Part shown: one piece after another, positions 1 to 8,075 of the stretch
Numbering within the stretch: the stretch's first letter is position 1
Layout of the letters: every line of letters starts with the position of its first letter
Assembly: GCA_965207165.1 (NCBI GenBank)
Contig: OZ242265.1
Location: 3,162,001-3,226,000, forward strand
Direction of reading: 5' to 3'
Length of the DNA: 64,000 nt
From: JAAXHV01 sp965207165
GTDB lineage: Bacteria > Pseudomonadota > Gammaproteobacteria > Eutrophobiales > Eutrophobiaceae
Program-made: the position numbers and the translations under genes
Notes under the pieces: generated by a model
What the model was told of the DNA's origin: nothing
Seen by the model: only the letters and a program-made list of their open reading frames with translations
The model's database searches: none

Positions 1-313
1 CATTAATGAGTTCTCCCCAGTGCTGCCTCAGCGAGACCGGCGCCCTGGCGTAGCCGTAACCCGGCAGATCCACGAGACGCGTATCATCCTCAACGGCAAA
101 AAAGTTAATCTGCCGGGTCCGGCCCGGCTGCCTGCTGGTACGGGCAAGTTTCTTTTGTCCGGCAAGCGCATTGATCACGCTGGATTTACCGGAGTTGGAG
201 CGGCCGGCAAAGACGGCTTCCTTACCTGTGTCAGCCGGTAGCTGCGCAAGCGTGTGCGCGCTGAAAAGGTAAACAGACTTGCGATATCGGTTGTCACTCA
301 TGGGTTCCGGCAT
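1..313 (-). CDS. engB: Ribosome-assembly GTPase EngB/YsxC, N-terminal part (cut by window edge)
   Basis: The reverse strand encodes the N-terminal third of an EngB/YihA-type GTPase that acts in large ribosomal subunit assembly. Seen directly: the G1 loop GRSNSGKSS, then PGRTRQINFF (switch I/G2 area) and DLPGYGYA (G3), in the order and spacing of the family. The gene runs off the left edge, so the G4/G5 motifs are not visible. Two in-frame ATGs exist, at 313 and 301. I chose 313 because a GAAGA-like ribosome site precedes it, while 301 has none. It is divergent from the cytochrome c4 gene, with about 95 bp of shared upstream sequence. Identity is secure; the exact start is not. Confidence 0.93.
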   Translation of the reverse strand, partial: MPEPMSDNRYRKSVYLFSAHTLAQLPADTGKEAVFAGRSNSGKSSVINALAGQKKLARTSRQPGRTRQINFFAVEDDTRLVDLPGYGYARAPVSLRQHWGELIN

Positions 314-407
314 AAAATAATCTTCTTCAGGCTATCCACTTTTTTCAATTATTCTGTAAGATAGCGCCATTCGCAAAAAATAATTCGTATTATCAAGGCA
401 GAACCGG

Positions 408-1010
408 ATGTTAAACAAACTGATCAGCGGACTGGTCCTGGTATTGTTGCCCGCAGCCCTGTTCGCGGCGGGGAACATTGAGGCCGGCAGGCAGAAAGCG
501 GCAATATGTGCCGTTTGTCACGGCGCGGACGGTAACAGCAGCAACCCGTCGTGGCCCAACCTGGCCGGCCAGCACGCTGAGTACATCATAAAACAATTGC
601 AGGATTACCGGGACGGGCGCCGGAAAAACGACCAGATGGCTCCCCTGGCAATGGCCTTGAGCGACCAGGATATCGCCGACATTGCGGCGTATTACGCTGC
701 CCAGCAACCCGCCACAGGACAGACCCGGCCGGAAAACCTGGAAACGGGCGCACATCTTTATCGCGCAGGTGACGTAACCAAAGGACTGGCCGCGTGCATG
801 TCCTGCCACGGTCCTACCGGCATAGGCAACCCTGCGGCCAACTACCCGAGGATCAATGCACAGCATGCAGCCTACACGGAACTTCAGCTAAAGGCTTTCA
901 AGGCCGAGGAGCGGGCCAACGATCTCAACGGCATCATGCGCGATATCTCCGGCAGGATGTCCAACGATGCTATCGAGGCGGTTGCAGATTACCTCCAGGG
1001 CCTGCACTGA
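408..1010 (+). CDS. Cytochrome c4, diheme periplasmic electron carrier
   Basis: The 200-aa protein starts with a cleavable-looking signal peptide (hydrophobic stretch ending near ALFAAG). It carries two class I heme c domains, with CAVCH near residue 35 and CMSCH near residue 130, and each half has a downstream Met-containing ligand segment (QMAPLA; GIMRDI). The tandem CxxCH layout and length are those of cytochrome c4. The family passes electrons from the bc1 complex or other donors to terminal oxidases. It lies upstream of resB/ccsA, the machinery that would attach its hemes, on the same strand. An aa3-type oxidase cluster at the far end of the window is a plausible acceptor, by inference only. 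Confidence 0.93.
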   Translation: MLNKLISGLVLVLLPAALFAAGNIEAGRQKAAICAVCHGADGNSSNPSWPNLAGQHAEYIIKQLQDYRDGRRKNDQMAPLAMALSDQDIADIAAYYAAQQPATGQTRPENLETGAHLYRAGDVTKGLAACMSCHGPTGIGNPAANYPRINAQHAAYTELQLKAFKAEERANDLNGIMRDISGRMSNDAIEAVADYLQGLH

Positions 1011-1127
1011 CGGCCGGGCAGCATGTGCCCCGGCACAATGGCTTGACATGCCCGAAACATACACAGGTTCCCTTACCAGGTACAATCCCGTCCGCGGGAT
1101 GCCGGCGTAACCGCCCTGCGGCGTACA

Positions 1128-3104
1128 GTGGCGCTCACTCCCAGCAGGCACAAAACCGTCAGGATGCTCGGGTTTCTCGGCTCGATGAACCTGGCCGTCA
1201 CCCTGCTCGTGGCGCTGGCGCTGGCTTCCGTAATCGGCACCATACTCAAGCAGAACGAGCCATACCAGAACTACATAGTCAAATTCGGTCCGTTCTGGCA
1301 CGGCATATTCGAAAAACTGGGCCTGTACGATATCTACTCGAGCAGCTGGTTCATCCTCATACTGGCCTTCCTCGTGACCACCACGAGTATCTGTCTTTAC
1401 CGCAACACACCCAGGATACTCGCCAGCCTGAAGCAGTACCGTGAAGACATGCAGGAACAGCAGCTTGTCAACATGGCGGACCACAGCCGGCACCGCACAT
1501 CTGTTGCACACGACGAGGCGGTTGCGACGTTGGCGCATAGTTTCAGGAGCCTGGGTTTCAGGACCCGGACAAAACGGCATGGGGAGACAACCACAGTTGC
1601 GGCCATGAAAGGCGCTGCCAACCGTTACGGTTACCTGTTTACCCACTGTGCGGTGGTGATAATCTGTATCGGCGGATTTCTCGACAGCAACGTCCCGCTG
1701 AAAGTCAGGACCCTGCAGGGGTCGCTGCAGGCGGAGACCCGGGAGATACCTGTCAGCCGGATACCGGACCGGAGCAAGCTGCCGGTCGACAATTCCTCGT
1801 TCCGCGCCAGCGTTTCCATACCCGAAGGCCGCGCCACGAGGGCCGCCTTCGTCAACCTGGGAGCCGGTTACCTGGTCCAGCCCCTGCCTTTCACCATCCA
1901 GCTTGAGGAATTCCGGGTGGAACATTACCCGAGCGGGCAACCCAGGTCCTTTGAAAGCGACCTGGTTATCCAGGACGGCTCACAGCGCATCGAACAAACC
2001 ATCGCCGTCAATCACCCGCTCAGTTACAAGGGTTATACCATCTACCAGGCCAGTTTCGGTGACGGGGGATCCGAACTGGATTTCAAACTGCATGACCTGG
2101 CATCAGCGGCAGTTCTTGACCATTCACTCAAAGTAAACGGTGACCTCGTCCTCGATCATAACGGCGTAGCATACCGGCTGGAAATGGATGAATTCCGCAA
2201 GTTCAATATCTTCGCCAACGAGGATCCGGCAATAGACAAAAAGTTCCGTGACTTCGGCCCCAGCGTGAATTTCAAGGTGCGTCTGAAGGACGGGCGGGCG
2301 AACGAATACCTCAACTACATGTATCCCATCACCCTGGAGGGCCGGGAATTCCTGTTGAGCGGTGTGCGTTCCTCGCTGGAGGAGGACTTTCGCTACCTGC
2401 ATATCCCTGCAGACGACGAGGGTTCACCCGGGCGTTTCTTCGCCTTGCTCAACCTGCTGCATGATGAGGCGCGGCTCAGGCGCATCTATGCAGCCGGACA
2501 GTCTGCCCTGCTGCCCGGGAACAGCGTGGACGGAAACATCACGGAACAGGACGTGGGCAACGTGACACTCAGGTTGATCCGCTTGTTCCTGGACGGGGGG
2601 TTTCCCATGCTGCAGCAGCAGATCGACCCAGCCATGGATGAGGACACCGCCCGCACGGTGAACAGCGCGTCGATGAAAATCCTGCGCTTCGGCCTGGAGC
2701 AGGCATACACTGCATCATTGGGCGATGCCGGCCTGGACGTTACGGAGATAAGCGAAAGGGACATCCAGTTTCTGAACGACGCGATCGTCACCCTGTCGGC
2801 CCTGCACCAGTACGGTTTCCCTTACTACCTGCAACTGACCGGCTTCGAGCACGTGGAATCGTCGGGTCTGCAAATCGCCCGCGCCCCGGGCGCCAAGTGG
2901 GTTTACCTGGGTTTCGGCCTGTTGATACTGGGCGTGTTTATCTTATTCTACGTGCCCCATGAGCGTTTGTGGGCGGTCATCAAACCCGCAGGCACGGGCT
3001 CTGAAATGGTGCTGGCCGGCGCGCGCACGCGCCATTCCCGCGATTTCAGTCGTTACTTTGAACAGATTTCACGTACAATAGAGCGATCATTTCCAGCGAA
3101 CTAA
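1128..3104 (+). CDS. resB: Cytochrome c biogenesis protein ResB/CcsB (System II)
   Basis: The 658-aa membrane protein has the ResB pattern: paired N-terminal transmembrane segments (GSMNLAVTLLVALALASVIG, then a second near residue 75), a third near residue 170, a long periplasmic domain and a final helix near residue 600. The periplasmic part contains NHPLSYKGYTIYQASFGDGG, typical of the family. ResB works with CcsA to deliver and attach heme to apocytochromes c outside the inner membrane. The GTG at 1128 is the longest start; an ATG at 1164 (MLGFLGSMNL) is a credible alternative because no clear ribosome site marks either. The next gene, ccsA, follows after 26 bp. Confidence 0.93.
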   Translation: MALTPSRHKTVRMLGFLGSMNLAVTLLVALALASVIGTILKQNEPYQNYIVKFGPFWHGIFEKLGLYDIYSSSWFILILAFLVTTTSICLYRNTPRILASLKQYREDMQEQQLVNMADHSRHRTSVAHDEAVATLAHSFRSLGFRTRTKRHGETTTVAAMKGAANRYGYLFTHCAVVIICIGGFLDSNVPLKVRTLQGSLQAETREIPVSRIPDRSKLPVDNSSFRASVSIPEGRATRAAFVNLGAGYLVQPLPFTIQLEEFRVEHYPSGQPRSFESDLVIQDGSQRIEQTIAVNHPLSYKGYTIYQASFGDGGSELDFKLHDLASAAVLDHSLKVNGDLVLDHNGVAYRLEMDEFRKFNIFANEDPAIDKKFRDFGPSVNFKVRLKDGRANEYLNYMYPITLEGREFLLSGVRSSLEEDFRYLHIPADDEGSPGRFFALLNLLHDEARLRRIYAAGQSALLPGNSVDGNITEQDVGNVTLRLIRLFLDGGFPMLQQQIDPAMDEDTARTVNSASMKILRFGLEQAYTASLGDAGLDVTEISERDIQFLNDAIVTLSALHQYGFPYYLQLTGFEHVESSGLQIARAPGAKWVYLGFGLLILGVFILFYVPHERLWAVIKPAGTGSEMVLAGARTRHSRDFSRYFEQISRTIERSFPAN

Positions 3105-3130
3105 TTCAGACGATATTCGTCATATAAGCC

Positions 3131-4309
3131 ATGCGCACCGATGTCATGACATCCGAGGCCCCGGCAGACCTTGCCGGGCTGACAGGCAAGCGCTTCTCAC
3201 TGCGGCCGGTCGATTACCTGTGGTGGGCGTTGCTGCTGGGCGGTTTCGGTTTTGTCTACCTCAATTACCGGCACAACCTGAACGGGTACGAGTGGATTAT
3301 CTTTTCCTGTAGTACCCTGGCACTGGGTTATGCCGGCACCGCCTGGGCGGAATTCCGGCGCCTGCTGCTCGTCGTCGCGGTGCTGGCATTGCTCTCCATA
3401 CAGCTCTATGACGCCACGCTCGCCCGGGCCGATGAGCGTTTCCTGTTGCAGTATTTCCTGGCCAGCCAGTCGGCTGTCATGTGGATGAGTTTCCTTTTTG
3501 TACTGGCGACCCTGAGCTATTTCTTCGCGCTGTTCACCGGCTCGGCATTTTCCGCCGCGGTCGGCACCGGCCTGACCTGGTCCGGCGCCGGTATGGGTTT
3601 GACCGGCCTGCTGGTACGCTGGCACGAGTCCTACCTGATCAGCCCGGAGATGGGCCACATTCCGGTCAGCAACCTGTACGAGGTCTTCATCCTGTTCTGC
3701 GTCATCACTGCAATCATTTACCTGTACTACGAGAGACGCTACCGGACCCGGGCCCTGGGTGGATTCGTCCTGCTGGTGATCAGCGCCGCCGTGGGCTTTT
3801 TGTTATGGTACACCTTCGACCGCGGCGCCCACGAAATACAGCCGCTGGTGCCCGCGTTGCAGAGTTACTGGATGAAGATCCATGTGCCGGCCAATTTCAT
3901 AGGTTACGGCTGTTTCAGCATCGCCGCCATGCTGGGGCTGGCTTACCTGGCCAGGGGTGATGACGCCAACCCGCGTCCGCTGCTGGCGCGCCTGCCGGTC
4001 CGGGCGGAGATAGACGATATCATGTACAAGGCCATCGCACTGGGGTTCGCCTTCTTTACCGTGGCAACCATCCTGGGTTCCCTATGGGCAGCCGAGGCCT
4101 GGGGCGGTTACTGGTCATGGGACCCGAAGGAAACCTGGGCCTTGATCGTCTGGCTGAATTACGCAGCCTGGCTGCACATGCGCATCAGCAGGAACTGGCA
4201 AGGTCCGGCCATGGCCGCCTGGGCGATAATCGGCCTGTTCGTGACCCTGTTTGCGTTCCTCGGCGTCAATATGTTTCTGTCCGGTTTACATTCCTATGGT
4301 GAGTTATAA
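3131..4309 (+). CDS. ccsA: Cytochrome c biogenesis protein CcsA/ResC (System II heme handling)
   Basis: The 392-aa polytopic protein contains the tryptophan-rich WWD signature (WGGYWSWDPKETWALIVW, about residues 320-340) that binds heme in the CcsA/CcmC/CcmF superfamily. Conserved histidines lie in nearby helices (the HVPANFIGYG region and the C-terminal LHSYGEL). It partners ResB in System II. Start choice is uncertain between the ATG at 3131 and a second ATG at 3146. The stop overlaps the dsbA start in a TAATG junction, so the two are probably translationally coupled. Together with ResB this shows System II, not the Ccm system, is used here, as in many beta- and some gammaproteobacteria. 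Confidence 0.94.
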   Translation: MRTDVMTSEAPADLAGLTGKRFSLRPVDYLWWALLLGGFGFVYLNYRHNLNGYEWIIFSCSTLALGYAGTAWAEFRRLLLVVAVLALLSIQLYDATLARADERFLLQYFLASQSAVMWMSFLFVLATLSYFFALFTGSAFSAAVGTGLTWSGAGMGLTGLLVRWHESYLISPEMGHIPVSNLYEVFILFCVITAIIYLYYERRYRTRALGGFVLLVISAAVGFLLWYTFDRGAHEIQPLVPALQSYWMKIHVPANFIGYGCFSIAAMLGLAYLARGDDANPRPLLARLPVRAEIDDIMYKAIALGFAFFTVATILGSLWAAEAWGGYWSWDPKETWALIVWLNYAAWLHMRISRNWQGPAMAAWAIIGLFVTLFAFLGVNMFLSGLHSYGEL

Positions 4310-4938
4310 TGCGCTTATTTCGACTACTCATTAGCTGCGTTTTCCTGGCAGGGCTCATGGCGGGCCCGGCACAGGCGCAACATCAACATTCCGATACTGC
4401 CTACACCCAGATCAAGCCCGCCCTGCCCACACAGTCAGGCGACAGGATCGAGGTCGTTGAAATTTTCTGGTATGGCTGCTCCCATTGTTTCAGCTTCGAA
4501 CCGCACATCAAGGCCTGGCTTGAAACCAGGCCGGAGGACGTTGTTTTCCGCCAGGTGCCCGGGGTGCTGAACAGCCGCTGGGCGGTGCATGCCCGGGGCT
4601 TTTTTGCGGCTGAGAAAATGGACGCACTGGAACAGTTTCATACCCCGCTGTTCAACGCGCTGCACGTAAAACGGCGTAATATTTTTACCCGTGACAGCCT
4701 GGTTGATTTCGCCGCAGACCTGGGTCTCGACAAAAAGGAATTTGCCCGGCATTACGATTCCAACGAAACCGAAGTCAAGATGAAGCAGGCTTTCCTGATG
4801 GCCCGCGACTCGAAGATTACCGGCGTACCGTCCCTGATCGTAAACGGCAGGTACCTGATCTCCGCATCCTCGGCCGGCTCCTTTGAAGTGATGCTGGAAA
4901 CCCTGGATGCATTGATCCTGGAAGAACGCCGGCGCTGA
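4309..4938 (+). CDS. dsbA: DsbA-family periplasmic thiol:disulfide oxidoreductase
   Basis: The 209-aa protein has a signal peptide (LLISCVFLAGLMAGPAQA) and a thioredoxin-fold active site WYGCSHC (about residues 54-60). The cis-proline loop reads ITGVPSLIVNG near residue 165. This is the DsbA architecture: it oxidises cysteines in exported proteins. Its ATG overlaps the ccsA stop by one base. A thiol oxidant encoded next to System II genes fits a role in the redox chemistry of apocytochrome CxxCH cysteines as well as general folding. No resA/ccsX-like reductant is visible nearby. Family assignment is secure; whether it is the main cellular DsbA is inference. Confidence 0.9.
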   Translation: MRLFRLLISCVFLAGLMAGPAQAQHQHSDTAYTQIKPALPTQSGDRIEVVEIFWYGCSHCFSFEPHIKAWLETRPEDVVFRQVPGVLNSRWAVHARGFFAAEKMDALEQFHTPLFNALHVKRRNIFTRDSLVDFAADLGLDKKEFARHYDSNETEVKMKQAFLMARDSKITGVPSLIVNGRYLISASSAGSFEVMLETLDALILEERRR

Positions 4939-4949
4939 TACCCTCGCCG

Positions 4950-6155
4950 TTACGCCGGCACCGCCTGGGTAACCACCGGTTCGTCCCTGATGGGCCAGTG
5001 CAGCAGGGCGGAAACGATGCCCAGCATAATGGCCAGTTGCCACATAAGGGCGTAGGAGCCGGTCGTCTCAAATAGATATCCGCCCAGCCAGGCGCCCAGG
5101 AAACTGCCCACCTGGTGGCTGAAGAACACGATACCGAACAAGGTCCCGGCATAACGGACACCGAAGATATCAACGACCAGGCCGCTGGTCAACGGTATGG
5201 TGCCCAGCCACAGCAGGCCCATGGCCGCGGCGAACAGCATGACGGTCACATCACTCAAGGGCAGGGCGATAAACAGGGCAATCACCGCGGCGCGGCCCAG
5301 GTAAAGTCCGCTCAAAAGGTATTTTTTCCGGTAACGCCCCCCGTACAGGCCGGCCAGGTAGGTGCCGAGTATATTGAATACGCCGATCAGGCCAAGCGCA
5401 AACGCGGCGCGCATGGGTGAGATGGCAGAATCGTTCAGGAACGCCGGAAGGTGTGTGGCGATAAAAGACACGTGGAACCCGCATACGAGGAAGCCGCTGT
5501 TCAACAGCCAGTAGCCGGAATGGGTCCGGGCGCTAACCAGAACCTGCGCCAGGGTTTCCCGTTGCGTATCGGTTCCGGCAAATTCAGCTTTTGACTGGCG
5601 CTGAAAGACCAGGGACAGCAACGGCACGAGAGTGACACACCCTGCAAGGATGAGAAACGCGACAGACCAGCCGTACAGCCCGATGAACAACTGGCCCAGG
5701 GGCACAAAGGTAAACATGCCGATGGACCCGCCTGCAGAGATGATGCCGAACGCCAGGCTCCGTTTCTCCGGCGCGACCAGGCGGCCCACCGCACTCAATA
5801 CCACGGTGAAGGTTGTCCCGCTCATCGCCAGACCGACCAGCATCCCCAGGCTCAGGTGCAATCCGGTAGCGGATGACGACATGGCGGTCAGCACCAGCCC
5901 CGCAATGTAGAGCAGGCTGGACAGGATCAGTATCCGGATACCGCCGTACTTGTCCGCCAGCATCCCGGCAAACGGCTGCGCCAGACCCCAGATCAGGTTC
6001 TGAATGGCAATGGTCAGCCCGAACGTCGTGCGGGTAAGCTCAAGGTCGGTGACTACCGGTTGCAGGAACACGCCGAACGATTGCCTGATGCCCATGCTGA
6101 CGGCAATGATCGTCCCGCCGACGAGCATCAGTAAAATGAAAGCGGATCGGCTCAT
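4950..6155 (-). CDS. Major facilitator superfamily transporter, substrate unknown
   Basis: The 401-aa protein has about 12 predicted transmembrane helices. The MFS loop 2-3 motif is recognisable as GMLADKYGGIRI after helix 2, and FGIISAGGSIGMF lies near helix 5. The N-terminus (GIRQSFGVFLQPV) resembles the oxalate/formate-antiporter-like and related anion-carrier branches, but substrate cannot be read from sequence. It is convergent with dsbA, leaving 11 bp between stop codons. It is divergent from the nitrile hydratase operon across 278 bp. That arrangement makes uptake of a nitrile, amide or acid product possible. This is inference from position only. Confidence 0.85.
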   Translation of the reverse strand: MSRSAFILLMLVGGTIIAVSMGIRQSFGVFLQPVVTDLELTRTTFGLTIAIQNLIWGLAQPFAGMLADKYGGIRILILSSLLYIAGLVLTAMSSSATGLHLSLGMLVGLAMSGTTFTVVLSAVGRLVAPEKRSLAFGIISAGGSIGMFTFVPLGQLFIGLYGWSVAFLILAGCVTLVPLLSLVFQRQSKAEFAGTDTQRETLAQVLVSARTHSGYWLLNSGFLVCGFHVSFIATHLPAFLNDSAISPMRAAFALGLIGVFNILGTYLAGLYGGRYRKKYLLSGLYLGRAAVIALFIALPLSDVTVMLFAAAMGLLWLGTIPLTSGLVVDIFGVRYAGTLFGIVFFSHQVGSFLGAWLGGYLFETTGSYALMWQLAIMLGIVSALLHWPIRDEPVVTQAVPA

Positions 6156-6433
6156 CGGCTCTGCCCGGTGAAATTCATAAGTTTATTAATGTTTGGTTGA
6201 CTGGATGAAATCCGCACTCAGTATAGCGCACTTGAGTCCTTATCTGGCCTCCGGGGCCGTTCTTCCGGTAAAGACATAGCGGAGATCCCGGGTGGGCGCG
6301 GGTCCCTGCGCCGCTTCAACATGCCGGCCGGATACCCGGAATAACACACCTAATCCAACATAACCGCTTGAACCGGCGCATAGCTTTATGTCATGCTGAT
6401 CTTCACAGAAAACAACCGGATGGGGAGGATAAA
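6156..6433. promoter_or_regulatory. Divergent intergenic region between MFS gene and nitrile hydratase operon
   Basis: These 278 bp must hold the outward promoters for the MFS transporter (minus) and the nitrile hydratase operon (plus). The part next to the MFS start (6175-6240) is clearly AT-richer than the flanks. I saw no convincing -35/-10 pair or operator palindrome. A strong ribosome site (GGGGAGGA, 6422-6429) lies just ahead of the alpha-subunit ATG. No regulator gene lies next to the operon. Confidence 0.4.
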
Positions 6434-7036
6434 ATGGCAGGATCAACGCATCGTGCGCCGCTGACGGACGTACAGGTACGCGTCAGGGCGCTGGAATCCC
6501 TGTTGGTGGAAAAGGGAGCAGTCAACCCGGAAACCCTGGATGCCATCATCGACCACTTTGAAAACAAGGTGGGACCGCATATCGGCGCCAGCATCGTCGC
6601 CAGGGCGTGGACCGATCCCGCGTTCAAGGCCAGGTTACTGGAAGATGCTTCCGGCACCATGGCGGAACTGGGTTATACCGGGATCGAAGGCAGCCACATG
6701 GTGGTGGTGGAGAATACCGAGAAGATTCATAACCTGGTGGTATGTACGCTTTGCTCCTGCTACCCCTGGCCGGTACTGGGGCTCCCGCCCAACTGGTATA
6801 AGAGCACGCCTTACCGGGCCAGGGCGGTACGCGACCCGCGCGGCATGTTAAAGGAATTCGGGCTTGAACTGGCGCAGGATACCGAGGTCAGGGTGTGGGA
6901 CAGCAACGCCGAGATCAGGTACCTGGTGCTGCCCCGGCGCCCGGACGGCACGGAGGATATGAGTGAAGAGGAGTTGCAGGCACTCATCACCCGTGATTCC
7001 ATGGTGGGCACCGGCCTGGTTTCCCCTGCACAATAA
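6434..7036 (+). CDS. nthA: Nitrile hydratase alpha subunit, cobalt type
   Basis: The 200-aa subunit carries the metal-binding claw C104-T-L-C107-S-C109 followed by YPWPVLGLPPNWYKS, diagnostic of nitrile hydratase alpha or the homologous thiocyanate hydrolase gamma subunit. Threonine at the second claw position (CTLCSC) is the residue associated with cobalt enzymes; iron enzymes usually have serine. Two of these cysteines are normally oxidised to sulfinic/sulfenic acids. The enzyme hydrates nitriles to amides in the cytoplasm. I set the start at the ATG at 6434, which follows a strong GGGGAGGA site. The beta subunit follows after 20 bp, and its full length argues for nitrile hydratase rather than three-subunit thiocyanate hydrolase. 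Confidence 0.94.
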   Translation: MAGSTHRAPLTDVQVRVRALESLLVEKGAVNPETLDAIIDHFENKVGPHIGASIVARAWTDPAFKARLLEDASGTMAELGYTGIEGSHMVVVENTEKIHNLVVCTLCSCYPWPVLGLPPNWYKSTPYRARAVRDPRGMLKEFGLELAQDTEVRVWDSNAEIRYLVLPRRPDGTEDMSEEELQALITRDSMVGTGLVSPAQ

Positions 7037-7056
7037 CGGACGGAGGACAGCGCGTT

Positions 7057-7722
7057 ATGAACGGCATCCATGACATAGGCGGGATGGACAACATCGGGCC
7101 CGTACCTATCGAAAAAGACGAACCGGTGTTCCACCACGACTGGGAGAGAAAGGTATATGCGATGACCCTGGCAACGATGGGCGCCGGCCTATTTGTCACC
7201 GATGAAGTGCGTTACATGACGGAAACCATACCACCCAGTGACTACCTGACCTTCTCGTATTACGAAAAATGGCTGTACAGCCTTGAACACATGATGCTGC
7301 TGAAGAACATCGTGACCGGGGAGGAACTGGAATCCGGCAAGGTAACGGCGCCGGAATTAACAGCCGGCGTGGAAGCCGCTTCCGTCGAGAGGATGCAATA
7401 CGGCATGAATAACCGTATCCCGGTGTTTGTGGACACCGGCAGCCCGCCCAAATTCAGGGTGGGGGATGAAATTATTGCCAGGAACATCAACCCGCTGCAC
7501 CACACGCGCATCCCCCGTTATATCAGGGGCAGGCGCGGCGTGGTGGAAATGCACCACGGCATCTTTCTCCTGCCCGATACCAATGCCCACGGCGGCCCGG
7601 ACAAGCCGCAACACGTCTACAACGTCCGTTTCACGGCCCGGGAGTTATGGGGTGAGGAAGCGCCGGCGCAAGACAGCGTCTACATTGACATGTTCGACGA
7701 TTACATGGACCCGGCCGGATAA
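7057..7722 (+). CDS. nthB: Nitrile hydratase beta subunit
   Basis: The 221-aa protein begins MNGIHDIGGMDNIGPV, the canonical beta-subunit N-terminus. It ends with the beta-barrel domain: FRVGDEIIARNINPLHHTRIPRYIRGRRG, then a YNVRFTARELWG-type segment. Length matches undivided beta subunits. The subunit packs on alpha to form the active-site pocket. A ribosome site (CGGAGGA) lies ahead of the ATG. The stop overlaps the accessory gene start (TAATG), which implies coupled translation. In thiocyanate hydrolase this region is split into two polypeptides; here it is one, which supports a nitrile-hydrating role. Substrate range cannot be deduced. Confidence 0.95.
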   Translation: MNGIHDIGGMDNIGPVPIEKDEPVFHHDWERKVYAMTLATMGAGLFVTDEVRYMTETIPPSDYLTFSYYEKWLYSLEHMMLLKNIVTGEELESGKVTAPELTAGVEAASVERMQYGMNNRIPVFVDTGSPPKFRVGDEIIARNINPLHHTRIPRYIRGRRGVVEMHHGIFLLPDTNAHGGPDKPQHVYNVRFTARELWGEEAPAQDSVYIDMFDDYMDPAG

Positions 7723-8072
7723 TGGCCGCGTCCGTGAAACTGCCTGAGCTCGACTCGCTGCCCGGTTTGCCGCTGGATGAAGACGGTCCGGTGTTCAGGG
7801 AACCCTGGCAGGCACAGGCGTTTGCCCTGGTGCTGAAACTGCATGAACAGGGGGTCTTCACCTGGGGCGAGTGGGCGGAACAACTCAACCGGTCCATAGC
7901 CGCGGCCCGCGCCGGGGGCGACCCCGACCTCGGCAACACCTATTACCATCACTGGCTGGCAGCGCTGGAAAACATCGTCGCCGATAAAGACCTGGTTTCG
8001 TCCGCTGCGCTGGCGCAGCGCAAGGACCAGGTGCGGGAAGACCACGAACGCCTGCACGGCCACAGCCATTAG
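7722..8072 (+). CDS. Nitrile hydratase accessory/activator protein (P14K-like)
   Basis: This 116-aa protein resembles the N-terminal part of a beta subunit (LPLDEDGPVFREPWQAQAFALVLKLHEQGVFTW, TYYHHWLAALENIV). That is the hallmark of the small activators that load cobalt into the alpha subunit by subunit exchange. It ends in a His-rich tail (HGHSH) that could bind metal, which is inference. Its ATG overlaps the beta-subunit stop by one base. Gene order alpha-beta-activator is the usual one for cobalt nitrile hydratases, and it supports an intact, regulated enzyme rather than a decaying copy. Confidence 0.9.
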   Translation: MAASVKLPELDSLPGLPLDEDGPVFREPWQAQAFALVLKLHEQGVFTWGEWAEQLNRSIAAARAGGDPDLGNTYYHHWLAALENIVADKDLVSSAALAQRKDQVREDHERLHGHSH

Positions 8073-8075
8073 CCC

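Noticed and set aside
888..1940. 350-aa antisense frame across cytochrome c4 and resB
   Set aside because: Spans two well-defined genes and shows no recognisable domain.
6434..8072. Thiocyanate hydrolase instead of nitrile hydratase
   Set aside because: The beta subunit is one full-length polypeptide and a P14K-like activator follows, the nitrile hydratase arrangement.
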